Positions 12,702 to 23,590 of a stretch of DNA of 64,000 nucleotides are shown here, piece after piece. This stretch comes from Ottelia alismoides (taxonomy: Eukaryota > Streptophyta > Magnoliopsida > Alismatales > Hydrocharitaceae): assembly GCA_037367405.1 (NCBI GenBank), contig JAZKJV010003368.1, positions 186,001 through 250,000 on the forward strand, read 5' to 3'. Below the pieces are notes generated by a model. The model saw only the letters and a program-made list of their open reading frames with translations. It was not told where the DNA came from and did not search any database. Position 1 is the stretch's first letter. The number at the start of each line of letters is the position of its first letter. The translations under genes and the position numbers were made by a program.

Positions 12702-13829
12702 AATAAATCGAATTGACATCATTTAGAGTTCGAAAGTTTATTTAATATTCAATTAATATTGAACAACTTCAGTTTGATCTGTGGATCGCAGATCGAATCT
12801 CGGTCGTACATAATCGAACAAAAGTCGATCACATTGTAATGCGTGCCATCGAAAAAGCTGCAACACAAAATTGGAAATCGCAAAACAAACCGAGACTATC
12901 AGAAAATTCGTTTCGACGAAATAAGACCAACGAAATCGATCGTTCGTCGATCGGAGGTCGGTTGATATCTTAAATCGCAAAATTTGATCAAAAATCAAGA
13001 TCGTCAATTTCTGTATCCATCCTGAATCAGAAAAATATGAATTTTATATCATTTGTTATCATGAATAGATGGTCAAAACGAGATATTGTGCGTCTGAATC
13101 CAAGACTCGAAGCGAGTGCGGACGACTTTGATATCTCAAATAAATGAGAGAGAAAATGATTTTAAAAAATAACAAAAATTTATGTTGTCTGTAGCAAACT
13201 ACACAGACAACAGCCACTACCACTTGATTTTTTCTTTTATATTTCCTACTTCATTTAGATTTTCTACTCCTTCCACTTGTCAAAACAAAGGGCATCATCC
13301 CATTTATTTTTATCCCCCTAAGACCACTCTTTCCCTCACTCTTCTCTCCCTTGACAATTTCCTTCCAGCCTCCCCATTTGGGTTGCAGTCTTCCCTCGTC
13401 TCTCCTGCAAAGCTGCTGCCAGGCATCCATCTGTTGCCTTCCTGCTTGAGCTGCAGAGCAGCCATAGCTGCCTCCATGGAGCTCCCAGCTGCTGCTATTC
13501 ACAGCAACTAGAAGTCCTTTTGAAGGTGCTATCATTGACAATTGGAGATGTTGTGCTCCTGGATTCAGGGAGATTGTTGCATGCAATTGATCTTCCAATT
13601 TTGGAAGATTTAAGGTAGAATCCAACCCTCTTCTTGCTGCCATTCGTGAAAATTTTCCTCAACATATTTTTCCCTTTCAATTCTTGAAGAAATATTAACG
13701 GATAGATGAAATCGACTAAACTCTAGATATTTTAATTAGTTCATAATTTCATAGTTTAAGATAAGTAATGTGGGGAGAATGGCATGTCTATTTATGCTAA
13801 TAACAATCCACTCTTTGCTGGAATTTCGT
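12702..13829. other. Unassigned sequence with a short perfect inverted repeat
   Basis: No gene or known transposon domain was recognised. TGTTGTCTGT (13183-13192) and ACAGACAACA (13203-13212) form a perfect 10-bp inverted repeat around a 10-nt spacer. Frames at 13182-13640 overlap on both strands and show no domain, so I do not call a gene. Confidence 0.4.
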
Positions 13830-14264
13830 GAGTGTTTTGCATGCATTCATCTCTAAATTACAGATTTGATCATTGACTTCGGATTCATGTTAGTAATGAT
13901 GAAAATTCGAGGTTATTTAAATACAATTTAAATTAAGAATTCAGATCTTATTAGTGGTTTCAGATTAAAGTTAGAAATGATGTAAAATTGAGGGTTTTGC
14001 ATGCATTCATCTCTAAATTACAGACGTGTTTATTGGCTTCAGATTCATGTTGGTAATGATGGAAATTTGAGGTTTTTAAATACAATTTATATCAAGAATG
14101 CATATCTGATTATTGATTTCAGATTAAAGTTAGAAATGATGTAAAATTGGGGGTTTTGCATGCATTCATCTCTAAATTACAGTTCTGATTATTTGCTTCT
14201 GATTCATGTTAGTAATGATGAAAATTTGGGGGTTTTTAAATACAATTTATATCATGTTTCAGAT
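13830..14264. repeat. Tandem repeat, period about 160 bp
   Basis: About 2.6 units begin at roughly 13830, 13994 and 14151, each opening with TTTTGCATGCATTCATCTC. Each contains two diverged half-units built around ttcatgttagtaatgatg and cagattaaagttagaaatg, suggesting higher-order growth from the shorter repeat that follows. Confidence 0.75.
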
Positions 14265-14704
14265 CTGTTAAATAACTCCATAATCCATGTTTTAACAACT
14301 TAAAACTGGGGATTTTAGTGTAAATTAAACCCAAGTTTCAGATCTGTTCAATAGCTCCATAATTCATGTTTTAACAACTTAAAATTAGGGGGTTTTAGTG
14401 CAAAATTAAACCCTAGTTTCAGATCTGTTCAATAGCTCTATGATCCATGTTTTATCAACTTAAAATTAAGGGTTTTAGTGCAAATTAAACCAAACTTTCA
14501 GATCTGTTCAATAGCTCCAGAATCCACGTTTTTTACACTTAAAATTGGGGGGTGGGGGGGGGGGGTGGGGTTAGTGTAAATTGAACCAAGTTTCAGATCT
14601 GTTCAATAGATCTATAATCCATGTTTTGAAACTTAAAATATAGGGTTTTTAGTGTAAATTTAACCCAAATTTCAGATTTGTTCAAAAGTTATAGAATCCA
14701 TGTT
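14265..14704. repeat. Tandem repeat, period about 79 bp, left part
   Basis: About five and a half units, each starting TTTCAGATCTGTTCAATAGC and containing a block like ccatgttttaacaacttaaa. One unit carries a long G run near 14550. The array is cut at 14704 by copia B and continues at 19788; the insertion site duplication is atgtt. Confidence 0.8.
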
Positions 14705-14867
14705 TGTTAGAAGAAAGGGAGTCTTCGTTATGATAATAAGAAAACCCTAGGCTCTCTTATATAGGGAGAGGCCGTAGGGGTAAATTACAGGAATGTCTAA
14801 ATAGAAGCGATGAATATAAACAGGGTACATAAACATATAATAATAATAGAAACTAACTATCTCTACA
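14705..14867 (-). repeat. Copia B 3' LTR
   Basis: 163 bp, TG...CA in element orientation, identical to the 5' LTR. It ends directly at the polypurine tract. Confidence 0.9.
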
Positions 14868-14874
14868 CTCCCCC

Positions 14875-15768
14875 TCAAGGTGGAGCATAGATGTCGATCA
14901 TGCTCAGCTTGGATGAACATCTCTGGAAAGGTCCTCTGAGCAATGGCTTGGTGAATACATCGGCAGTCTGATCCCCTGAGCTAACATGGACCGTGGATAT
15001 GAATCCTCTCTGGATTAGGTCCCTGGTGTAATGGCAGTCAACTTCAATATGCTTGGTCCTCTCATGGAAGGCTGGATTGTTGGCAATGAACAACGCTGCC
15101 TGATTGTCACACTGAAGCTTCATAGGTAGAGATACGGCTACATGTAGATCTTCTAGTACTGAGCGAACCCACATCATCTCCGTACTGGCTTGAGCCATGG
15201 CCCTATACTCAGATTCAGCACTGGACCCTGAGGTTGATTTTCGGTCCTTAGGACATCCTGCATAATCTGCATCTGCACATGCTGAGACAGATAAGTCCGT
15301 GCCCTTTCTAAATAGCAGCCCTGAACCTGGAGAAGTCTTTAGATACCTCAGTATCATGTGTATAGCATCCATGTGAACCTGTCTTGGCTGCTCCATAAAC
15401 TGACTCACCCTGCTAACTGCAAACTGAATGTTTGGGCGAGTTATGGTGATGTAGAGGAGTTTTCCCACCATCTCTCTATATCTCCTCTTATCCACTTCAT
15501 CAGTATCGTCATCATATATCTTCATGCTGGGATCCATGGGGATGCTAGATGGTTTGCACCCATCCATACCAGTCTCAACTAGGAAGTCAATAATGTACTT
15601 CCGTTGTGTCATCACCAGACCATGTGCATTCCTTGCAAATTCCAACCCCAGAAAATATCTTAGGGTTCCAAGATCCTTTGTCACAAACTGACGACCTAGG
15701 AATGCCTTTGCCTTTGCTATGCCCTGAGTATCATCTCCTGTAACAAGAATATCATCCACATAGACCAT
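14875..15768 (-). pseudogene. Copia B reverse-transcriptase C-terminus and RNase H
   Basis: The 297-codon frame opens with the catalytic MVYVDDILVTGDD box. RNase H keeps SACADADYAGCPKDRKSTSG and the end HERTKHIEVDCHYTRD. About 25 residues present in copia C and D between STSG and SSAESEYRAMAQ are missing in frame (near 15235), removing the segment around SWRSKKQTVVAR. RNase H activity is therefore doubtful. The TGA stop lies in the polypurine tract. Confidence 0.85.
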
Positions 15769-18509
15769 TATAACAACCGTACCTGCCGAGGATTTCTGAA
15801 CAAATAACGAATGGTCAGCATTGGACCTCTTAATCCCTGGTGTTCAATTAGGTTGGACAGTTTCTGGAACCACGCTCGTGGACTCTGTTTAAAGTCCATA
15901 TATCGCCTTGTGAAGTTTACATACCATATGCTTCTCCCCTCAGCAGTAAACCCGGGTGGCTGCTGCATGTAGACTTCCTCCTGTAAGTCCCCGTACAGAA
16001 AGGCATTCTTGACGTCTAGCTGATAAATGCTCCAGTCACGAACCACTGCAACAGACAGGAGGATACGGAGAGTCGAGTGTCTCGCAACTGGAGAGAATGT
16101 ATCCATGTAGTCAACGCCATATGTCTGTGTAAATCCTCGGGCAACCAGGCGTGCTTTGTACCTATCCAATGTGCCATCCGCATGATATTTGGCTGTGAAG
16201 ACCCATTTGCAGCTGACAACTGATGCATCAGGTGGTGCAGGGACCAAAGACCATGTGCCACGGGACTGCAGGGCCTCCATTTCTTCTTCCATAGCTCGTC
16301 TCCGGCATTCACTCTTCAAGGCGTCCTGGTATGTCCGTGGTATGTCCACAGAAGACAAAGCTGTGGCAAACTGCTGGAAATCACCTGTGAGTCGGTGAAA
16401 GGAAACCTGTGAAGCAAGTGGATAGGATGCACACTGTCGTCTCGGTTTCCGAATAGCAATCGGAACATTCAGATCACCATCTGCGTCCACCTGTAAGGAG
16501 TCATCCTGCATAGGTACCGAACCTGACCCGTCATTAGTAACATCATCTGAACATACCTGAGGCTTAGTGATTGGCTGAGTTGTCGTCTGAGCAGGACCTG
16601 ACCGACGCGTATAGTGGTTAGGAAATGGTGAAACGATTCGCCGTGGACCGGGTGGAGGTGGAGGTGGTGGTGGAGGTGGAGGTGGTGGTGGTGGTGCTGG
16701 CATAGGAATGGACACAGGAGATGAGTCAGGTAAATGACAAGTAGGTGGTGGTGGAACCAAAATATCATCAGCGCTGGTGGATGGTACCATTCTGTCCCCA
16801 GCTGGCGAGAAGTACATGACCGACTCGAAGAAAGTGACATCCGCACTAACAAAGTACCTGTTGGTAGTAGGATCATAACACCGGTATCCCTTCTGTGTTC
16901 TGGAATACCCAACAAAGACACACTTGACTGCTCTTGGAGAAAGCTTGTCAAGTCCAGGAGAAAGACGATGGACAAAAGCCACATCACCAAAAACACGAGG
17001 TGGTAGTGAGAATAGCTCCTTGTCAGGAAAAATAAGAGAAATGGGGATCTTCTCTCCAAGGACAGAGGATGGCATTCTATTGACCAGATAGCATGCAGTA
17101 AGGACAGCATCCCCCCAGAAAGAAATAGGAGCACAACTTTGAATCAATAAGGTACGAGTGATATCCAAGAGATGGCGATGCTTTCTTTCCGCCACCCCAT
17201 TTTGTTGGGATGTATATGCGCAGGTGGTTTGATGAATAATACCCTTCGATGACAGAAATTGAGAAAGAGAACGTGTACAAAATTCCAGGGCATTATCAGT
17301 CCGAACATATTTTACTGAAGACGAAAAAATATTTTGCACTTCATTAATCAAATTTTTAATAACATCTCCTGCTTCAGACTTATTCTTCAGAAGAAAAACC
17401 CAAGAGACACGGGAAAAATCATCTACTACCACAAGATAGAACCGGTGCCCCTGATGATCGGGCACACGACTTGGACCCCATATATCTATATGCAACAACT
17501 CAAAAGGGGAGCTACTGCTCCGACTCTGACGACCTGGAAAGCTCGACCTGTGATGCTTTCCTAACTGACATGTTTCACAACGAAACGACGAACTTGGAGA
17601 GATCTGGGGCAGAAGATGGCGCATCTTCTGGAGCGGAAGGTGACCAAAACGAAGATGCCAAATGTATGGTGAAACTGGTCCAGCAGAGTGAGTGGAGATG
17701 CCAGCATAGGAATTCCGGACCAGCCGATATAGACCGTTCTGCTCAGAGCCACAGCCAATCACCTTGCCCGTGAGTATGTCCTGAAAAATGAGAGAAGACG
17801 GGTCAAATATAGCGCGACAATTCAAGTCCTTTGTAATCTGACTAATAGATAATAAATTCAGCGAGAACTCAGGGGCATATAAAACATTCTGTAGCTGCAT
17901 AGTGGAGGATAAGAAAACCTCCCCCTGGCCAACAAGGGGTGAGTAGGAACCATCTGCTATCTGTACTGAGCGACCTGGAGGAATAGCCCTGTAGGCCTGT
18001 AGTCTTCCTCTATCTCGACACAGATGATGTGTAGCTCCGGAATCTATAACCCAGTCAGATATATCATGTGAAGATATGAAGGCTGAAGATCTACCTGAGG
18101 AACTGGCTGCAGCAGATGAACTAGCTGAGGCTGTGGCAGCAATATCTGACGAGCCGCCAGATGAATCACCAGAAGACTGTGGCATAATATCACGAAGGCG
18201 AGCCACGAGTTCGTCAAATCTATGATCTGCAGTAGACGGTAATGGAGACTGTGAGTGCTCTGCAACCCGTGCCGATGCTGGGAACCCATGCTTTGAGTAG
18301 CATGTCTCCTCCGAGTGTCCAGATCTGTGACAATATGAGCATGTCTGACTGACGCGACCGCCTCTTCCATGAGAGCCACGGCCACGGCCACGACCACGCC
18401 AAGAAGGTGGTCCACCTCTCCCACGCGAAGCTGCCATCGCAGATGGGGGTGGAGTAGATGAGCTGGAAGAAACTGGGATACGACTGAGCCTCCTGTAGAC
18501 ATCCTCCAC
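15768..18509 (-). pseudogene. Copia B gag end, protease, integrase and N-terminal reverse transcriptase
   Basis: The 913-codon frame contains the CCHC knuckle CSYCHRSGHSEETC, protease WVIDSGATHHLC, the pre-integrase zinc motif (CETCQLGKHH), the integrase DD35E core (HIDIWGPSRVPD, RTDNALEF, NGVAERKHRH), a poly-proline linker, and the RT start through LDVKNAFLYGDLQEEVYMQQ. Near 15893-15945 a pair of opposite indels shifts the frame briefly and then restores it. A 1-nt deletion near 15830 ends the frame before the YVDD box. Confidence 0.85.
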
Positions 18510-18529
18510 CGGAGGAATAACTGCATCTG

Positions 18530-19081
18530 CTAAGATTTGTGACCGTGCAGCATCATACTCAGGATCGAGGGAGCAAGTAGAACACCCACCATGGTGGCGT
18601 TCCGGAACGTCTTCTGCTGCTCTGGAGTAGCAGTCAGAGGAATGGTACTGTATAGCTTCTCGAACATCCCTCTTAGGGATGTGTATAAAGAATGAAGAGG
18701 TCTGCCGGCTTGCTTCATCGTAAAGATGTCATGCTGAAGCTGCAACATCTTTGTCTCGTTTCGCACCTGCGAATACGTAGTAGCAAGAATGTCCCACATT
18801 GCCTTAGCAGTGGGCTGATGGAGAACATCATTTGCTATCTCCATCGTCAGCGTGCCGGACAACCATACTTTTGCATAAGCATCATCGGCCTCCCATGAGG
18901 CATAGATCCCTGTCTTCTCCGCAGGCTCATCTTCGGTAAGAATGTGTTTCTTACCATTTGATTTCATAAGGCTCATGAACTGCATGGCCCATAACTCATA
19001 GTTAGACCCGTCCATCTTCACTATTGGCGCCGGACCTTTGAATGCGCCGATGGAGGGCGAATCGACTTTCGATTCTGACAT
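18530..19081 (-). pseudogene. Copia B gag N-terminus
   Basis: The start is the Met of MSESKVDSPSIGAF, which aligns with the starts of the other copia copies; a Met 12 codons upstream also exists. The frame includes conserved gag blocks YELWAMQFMSLM and YASWEADDAYAKVWLSGTL. A 1-nt deletion near 18575 throws it out of frame just before the SQILADA block, so gag is separated from pol. Confidence 0.85.
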
Positions 19082-19624
19082 ACTGCTGCTTGAAGAAGAC
19101 GAAGGGATAATAGACACTGTGATGAATGTCTACACCAACTGCATTGGATTTGAGTACGTGTGTAGACTTTTACGTACTCAAATCCATAAACCGGAGAAAG
19201 AGGAGTCTAGGGCACGCCTCCAAGGAAGCTTACAACCCTCGAAAGGCCTCGAGAACGACGCCTAAGTACTGCTGGAGGCCACTGGAACCCCAACTGCGGC
19301 AGCAAGGGGTGTCGCTGGGGCTGTGGGAGCGGCTGGCGGTTGCCGCGAGGGGTGCTGGATGCCGGTGGGACGGCTGGAAGCGACAGGTGGGTGTCGCGAG
19401 GGCTGCTGGAAGCCGCTAGGGTTGCTGGCTGCCGCTGGCTGGGGCGGCAGGAGCCGTTGAGGAGGGTGGCTGGGAGCCGCTAGCGGCTGGTTGCCGCTGG
19501 GAGGAACGGTGTGGCTGATGAAGCCGCAGAAGGGAGGGGCTGGGTGCCGCAGGCAGCGGCTAGAGAAGAAAGGAGGGGCGGCGGGTGGGGAAGGGAGGAG
19601 AGCCCTAAGGCGGCTCTGATACCA
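19082..19624 (-). other. Copia B 5' leader and primer-binding site
   Basis: Non-coding leader with the primer site at 19613-19624 beside the LTR. A GC-rich field of direct repeats built on GCTGGNNGCCGC (about 19270-19600) lies between the primer site and the hairpin at 19128-19186. Confidence 0.75.
19128..19186 (-). other. Copia B leader hairpin/pseudoknot candidate
   Basis: The arms TGGATTTGAGTACGT (19145-19159) and its exact complement ACGTACTCAAATCCA (19172-19186) form a perfect 15-bp stem. The loop GTGTAGAC (19160-19167) is complementary over 8 nt to GTCTACAC (19128-19135). Stem sequence differs from copia A, C and D while pairing is kept. Confidence 0.65.
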
Positions 19625-19787
19625 TGTTAGAAGAAAGGGAGTCTTCGTTATGATAATAAGAAAACCCTAGGCTCTCTTATATAGGGAGAGGCCGTAGGGG
19701 TAAATTACAGGAATGTCTAAATAGAAGCGATGAATATAAACAGGGTACATAAACATATAATAATAATAGAAACTAACTATCTCTACA
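19625..19787 (-). repeat. Copia B 5' LTR with TATA box
   Basis: Identical to the 3' LTR. A minus-strand TATATAAG box at 19676-19683 sits between GGCTCTC-type and GAGAGGCC-type arms and is the likely core promoter. Confidence 0.9.
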
Positions 19788-20060
19788 ATGTTTTTGGAAA
19801 CTTTAAAATTGGGTGGTGTTTTAGTGTGAATTTAACCCAAATTTCAGATATGTTAAAAAGCTCCAAAATTCATGTTTTAAAAACTTAAAAAGTGGTGGTT
19901 TTTTGTGAACTAGATCCCAAATTACAGATCTTATCAGTTGCTCGAGAATCCATGTTTTAAGAACTCAAAAAATTCGGGGTTTATGTGAATCAGATCCCCA
20001 AATTCAGATCAGTACTTGGTTTCAGATTTCATGATGTTAATATGGAAATTTGAGTGAAAT
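19788..20060. repeat. Tandem repeat, period about 79 bp, right part
   Basis: Continuation of the array cut by copia B, about three more diverged units, each with an AATTTCAGAT-like block and CATGTTTTAAAAACTTAAA-like block. Unit similarity fades toward 20060. Confidence 0.7.
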
Positions 20061-20690
20061 TCTAAGTATTCTACAATACCAAAAATCCTCATCAATGATT
20101 GGTAGTGTAACCTACGATACGAATATAACTTATTACAATTGACGGTGTGGCCCGATCAATTAGATCTGTAAAGCCAATCATACAAGATATGGAGTTATGA
20201 ATATATAATCAATAAATCTAGGTGGTTAATAAGAATCAGTGACGATTGATATTTGTGTCGGTCATGGTGACCCTTACACCTGATCGTGCAAGGATGCGAT
20301 GACCCTCAGCTGGACGAGAGATAGGAAGCTCAGTTAGGGCTGCGATCGCCTAGTGTACGAGTTTAGGATCCCAGTCCTTTGTATGATTTTTACGTGAGCT
20401 CGCAGTGTTTTTATGCTTTGTTGGGATCCAGGTTTTTGACCAGTTCCGCTGACCCTGTTTCAGTAGGATGCCTAGGCTAGGGAATCCTCGATTTTGGTTT
20501 TACTTTACGAGCTCGTTTGTCCGTATCGGTCAGACTGGTTTCTGGAATAACTCTTTTGGAGAGTCTCTCCCACCCGTCTCATGAGATGGAAGAGTACCTT
20601 ATGGGGCTTCCCCACTGCTTAAGTTTTGGTTGTTGTTTCGCCTATAGGTCTTGACGATGAAAAGATCGTTATCAGCTGGAGTTGAGGTTG
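20061..20690. other. Unassigned sequence
   Basis: No coding frame or known repeat recognised. The G+T-rich character of 20230-20660 resembles an LTR or untranslated region but no TG...CA pair was found. Confidence 0.3.
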
Positions 20691-20698
20691 GTTATAGT

Positions 20699-20921
20699 CA
20701 AGGCCCTAAATGTCAGTTTCAATCAACATTTCAGTGACGATCGAAACATAATTTCGGTGGAATTTCGATCAAAATTCGATCGAAATTTTGATCATTTCGG
20801 TCATTTTTTTACTAAGACCCCCGTATTTCGGTCATTTCGGTCATTCGGTCGAATTACGATTTCGACAGATATCGATATTAGACAGAAATTCGACCGAATT
20901 TCGCTGAAATTTGAGGTCATG
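20699..20921. mobile_element. N2: TTTCGG-rich inverted-repeat element, copy 1
   Basis: A 223-bp element with ends CAAGGCCCTAAATGTCAG and, reverse-complemented, CATGACCTCAAATTTCAG. Flanks are gttatagt (20691-20698) and gttacagt (20922-20929), an 8-bp duplication with one mismatch. The interior is dense in TTTCGGTC, TCGATCGAAA and related self-complementary words around a central ...GACCCCC... block shared with the copy at 37,460. It is non-coding. Confidence 0.75.
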
Positions 20922-20929
20922 GTTACAGT

Positions 20930-21426
20930 TGAGTTGGCTACAGTTGAGTTTGGTCACAACTGAGTTGGTTACAGCTGAGCTAAGTACATAAATAATTAAC
21001 CATCGTCAATTATTAATCATCGATATTTAATCAGATCTTAGAACTACTACTGCAAATATCAGGAGAATGAGTAAAAAAAACAAATGTCAGGAGAAACTAA
21101 TGGACGTGTTGGCAACTTAGTTAGGATGCATTACTCCATCGCATGCCTATGGATGTACCCCAACCCTAAGGTATTCTTCACGCCTTAGAGTCATAGTGTG
21201 AGGTCACACTTAGACCAAGACCACAAACTATCCACTAGACTTGAGAAATTAGACAAAAATAAAGATCAAATCAAAGACTCATCATCCTTAATACCAATAT
21301 CTATCAACATAATCTATAAGTGATAACAAGATAATAACTTTCATGTGGATTATTAATTAATATATGAAAAGATTATTTATGAAAAGTTATAGGGTGATGG
21401 GTGATCTTGGGATTTTCATACATAAT
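20930..21426. other. Unassigned AT-rich sequence
   Basis: A few direct repeats of CAGTTGAGTTGG occur at 20926-20980. Nothing else recognised. Confidence 0.3.
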
Positions 21427-21576
21427 TGTTGGGAAAACTGAATGACTTGTTTATTCCATGAACCCTAGGCTCTCTTATATAGGAGAGCAGCCTATGGGTA
21501 AATTACATAAAGCATGCTGTGAAGAAAAACAAAATAGAAAATAGTACATATACTACTATTATTATATGCGTTAACA
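21427..21576 (-). repeat. Copia C 3' LTR
   Basis: 150 bp, TG...CA in element orientation, differing from the 5' LTR at four sites. Confidence 0.9.
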
Positions 21577-21583
21577 CTCCCCC

Positions 21584-23590
21584 TCAAGATGGAGCATAGA
21601 TATCAATCATGCTCAGCTTGGAAGCACACTTCTGAAATGGACCTCTTAGCAATGCCTTGGTGAATATGTCTGCCGTCTGATTCTCTGAGGTAACATGAGA
21701 TGTAGCAATGAACCCTTTTTGAATCATATCACGTATGAAGTGACAATCCACCTCAATATGCTTGGTCCGCTCATGGAATGCTGGGTTGTTTGTAATAAAC
21801 AAGGCAGCCTGATTATCACATTCCAAGTTCATAGGAAGTGGTACATCTAAACATAGATCTGTAAGCACAGCTTTCACCCACATCATCTCTGTAGTAGCCT
21901 GGGCCATAGCCCTATATTCGGATTTAGCACTAGATCTAGCTACCACCGTTTGTTTCTTACTTCTCCATGAGACTAGGGCAACTCCAACATAGACAGCATA
22001 CCCTGAGGTGGACTTCCTATCCTTGGGACATCCTGCATAGTCTGCATCTGCACATGCTGAGATAGAGATCCCCTTTCCTTTCTTGAATAGCACACCTGCA
22101 CCTGGAGAAGATTTGAGATATCTAAGTATCATATGTATTGCATCCATATGCACCTGGCGTGGTTGCTCCATGAACTGGCTCACACGGCTTACTGCAAATA
22201 ATATATCTGGTCTAGTGATCGTGACATACAACAGTTTGCCTACCAGTTCTCTGTATCTTCTCCTGTCCACCTCTTCTGTTTTATCTTCATAAAGCTTCAT
22301 GCTGGGATCCATTGGTGTCGTAGCAGGTCGACACTCAAGCATACATGTTTCACTCAACAGATCTTTAACATATTTCCTTTGTGACATGACTAGCCCATAT
22401 GAATTTCTAGCAAATTCAAGCCCCAGAAAGTATCTAAGGACTCCAAGATCCTTAGTGACAAATTCACTACCCAGCATTTCTTTTGCCTGCCTTATGCCCT
22501 GCTCATCATCTCCTATAATCAAGATGTCATCAACATACACCATAATGACAATGATACCTCTCGCGGTTTTCTGTACAAACAAGGAATGATCAGCATTGGA
22601 GCGTCTGTATCCTTGTTTCTCGAAGAGATCCGAGAGCTTTTGAAACCATGCTCTGGGACTCTGTTTAAGGCCATAGATAGCCTTATGCAACCTGCATTCC
22701 TTGGAGCACTCCCCCTCAACAGCAAAACCAGGTGGCTGTTGCATATACACCTCTTCCTGCAAATCTCCATATAGGAATGCATTCTTCACGTCCAACTGAT
22801 GGAGCGGCCAGTATCGAGCAACTGCAACTGACAACAAGATCCTTAGAGTGGAATGACGTGCCACAGGCGAGAATGTGTCAAGGTAATCCACCCCATATGT
22901 TTGTGTGAAGCCACGTGCCACCAGACGCGCCTTGTACCTGTCAATAGAGCCATCTGCATTTTGCTTCACTGTGAACACCCACTTGCAGCTCACTGGGTTC
23001 ACATCTGGAGGTATAGAAACCAAAGTCCAAGTTCCTCTGGACTGAAGTGCTGCAATTTCTTCTTCCATTGCTAGCCGCCATCTACTATCCTGCAGAGCCT
23101 CATGATGATTCCGTGGAATCTCTATAGCTGAGAGTGCCATAGCAAACGACTTGAAATCTCCAGATAGCCGCTCAAAAGATACCGAAGCTGATAATGGATA
23201 TTTGGCACAACTCCTCGTCGACTTCCGTAAAGCAATGGGAATATCCAAATCAGCTGTAGGCTCATCTGGCTCCTGCACGACATCCTGCTCAGAAATGTCG
23301 TCAGATCCATCAACATTAATATTCTCATTACATACCATAGGCGAGCTAGTGGACGAGTCATGACCATGAGCTAGTGAAGGAGGCCTGTGGGTATAATGGA
23401 ACGGGAACGGTGAGATAGGCTGCTGTGGTGGTGGAGGTGGTGGTGTTGTTGTTGTTGATGGCATCTGAGGTGGTGGTGGTGGCATGTATATGGCATCAGG
23501 TGGTATATGTGGAATCTGCTTGTCTCCTGATGCTGAAAAATACATAACAGATTCAAAGAATGTAACATCTGCACTGATCATACCGCCGAC
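21584..23590 (-). pseudogene. Copia C reverse transcriptase and RNase H
   Basis: Continues the polyprotein after the 2-nt deletion at about 23582. It holds the proline-rich linker, the RT core (CKWVFTVKQNADGSIDRYKA, LDVKNAFLYGDLQEEVYMQQ, MVYVDDILIIGDD), and an RNase H domain with ACADADYAGCPKDRKSTSG, SWRSKKQTVVARSSAKSEYR and HERTKHIEVDCHFIRD. All catalytic blocks look intact. A frame continuing to 23647 exists but its first residues are out of register with homologs. Confidence 0.85.

Larger units (their letters stand above)
14705..19787 (-). mobile_element. Ty1/copia retrotransposon B (identical LTRs)
   Basis: A 5,083-bp element with 163-bp LTRs (14705-14867, 19625-19787) in which I find no difference. 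The perfect target duplication is atgtt (14700-14704, 19788-19792). The polypurine tract (14868-14879) and primer site (minus-strand reading of 19613-19624) are intact. The insertion is recent, yet gag-pol carries frameshifts and an RNase H deletion. Confidence 0.95.

Noticed and set aside
13182..13643. Possible host gene in overlapping frames
   Set aside because: Frames on both strands, no domain, no splice pattern, next to tandem repeats.
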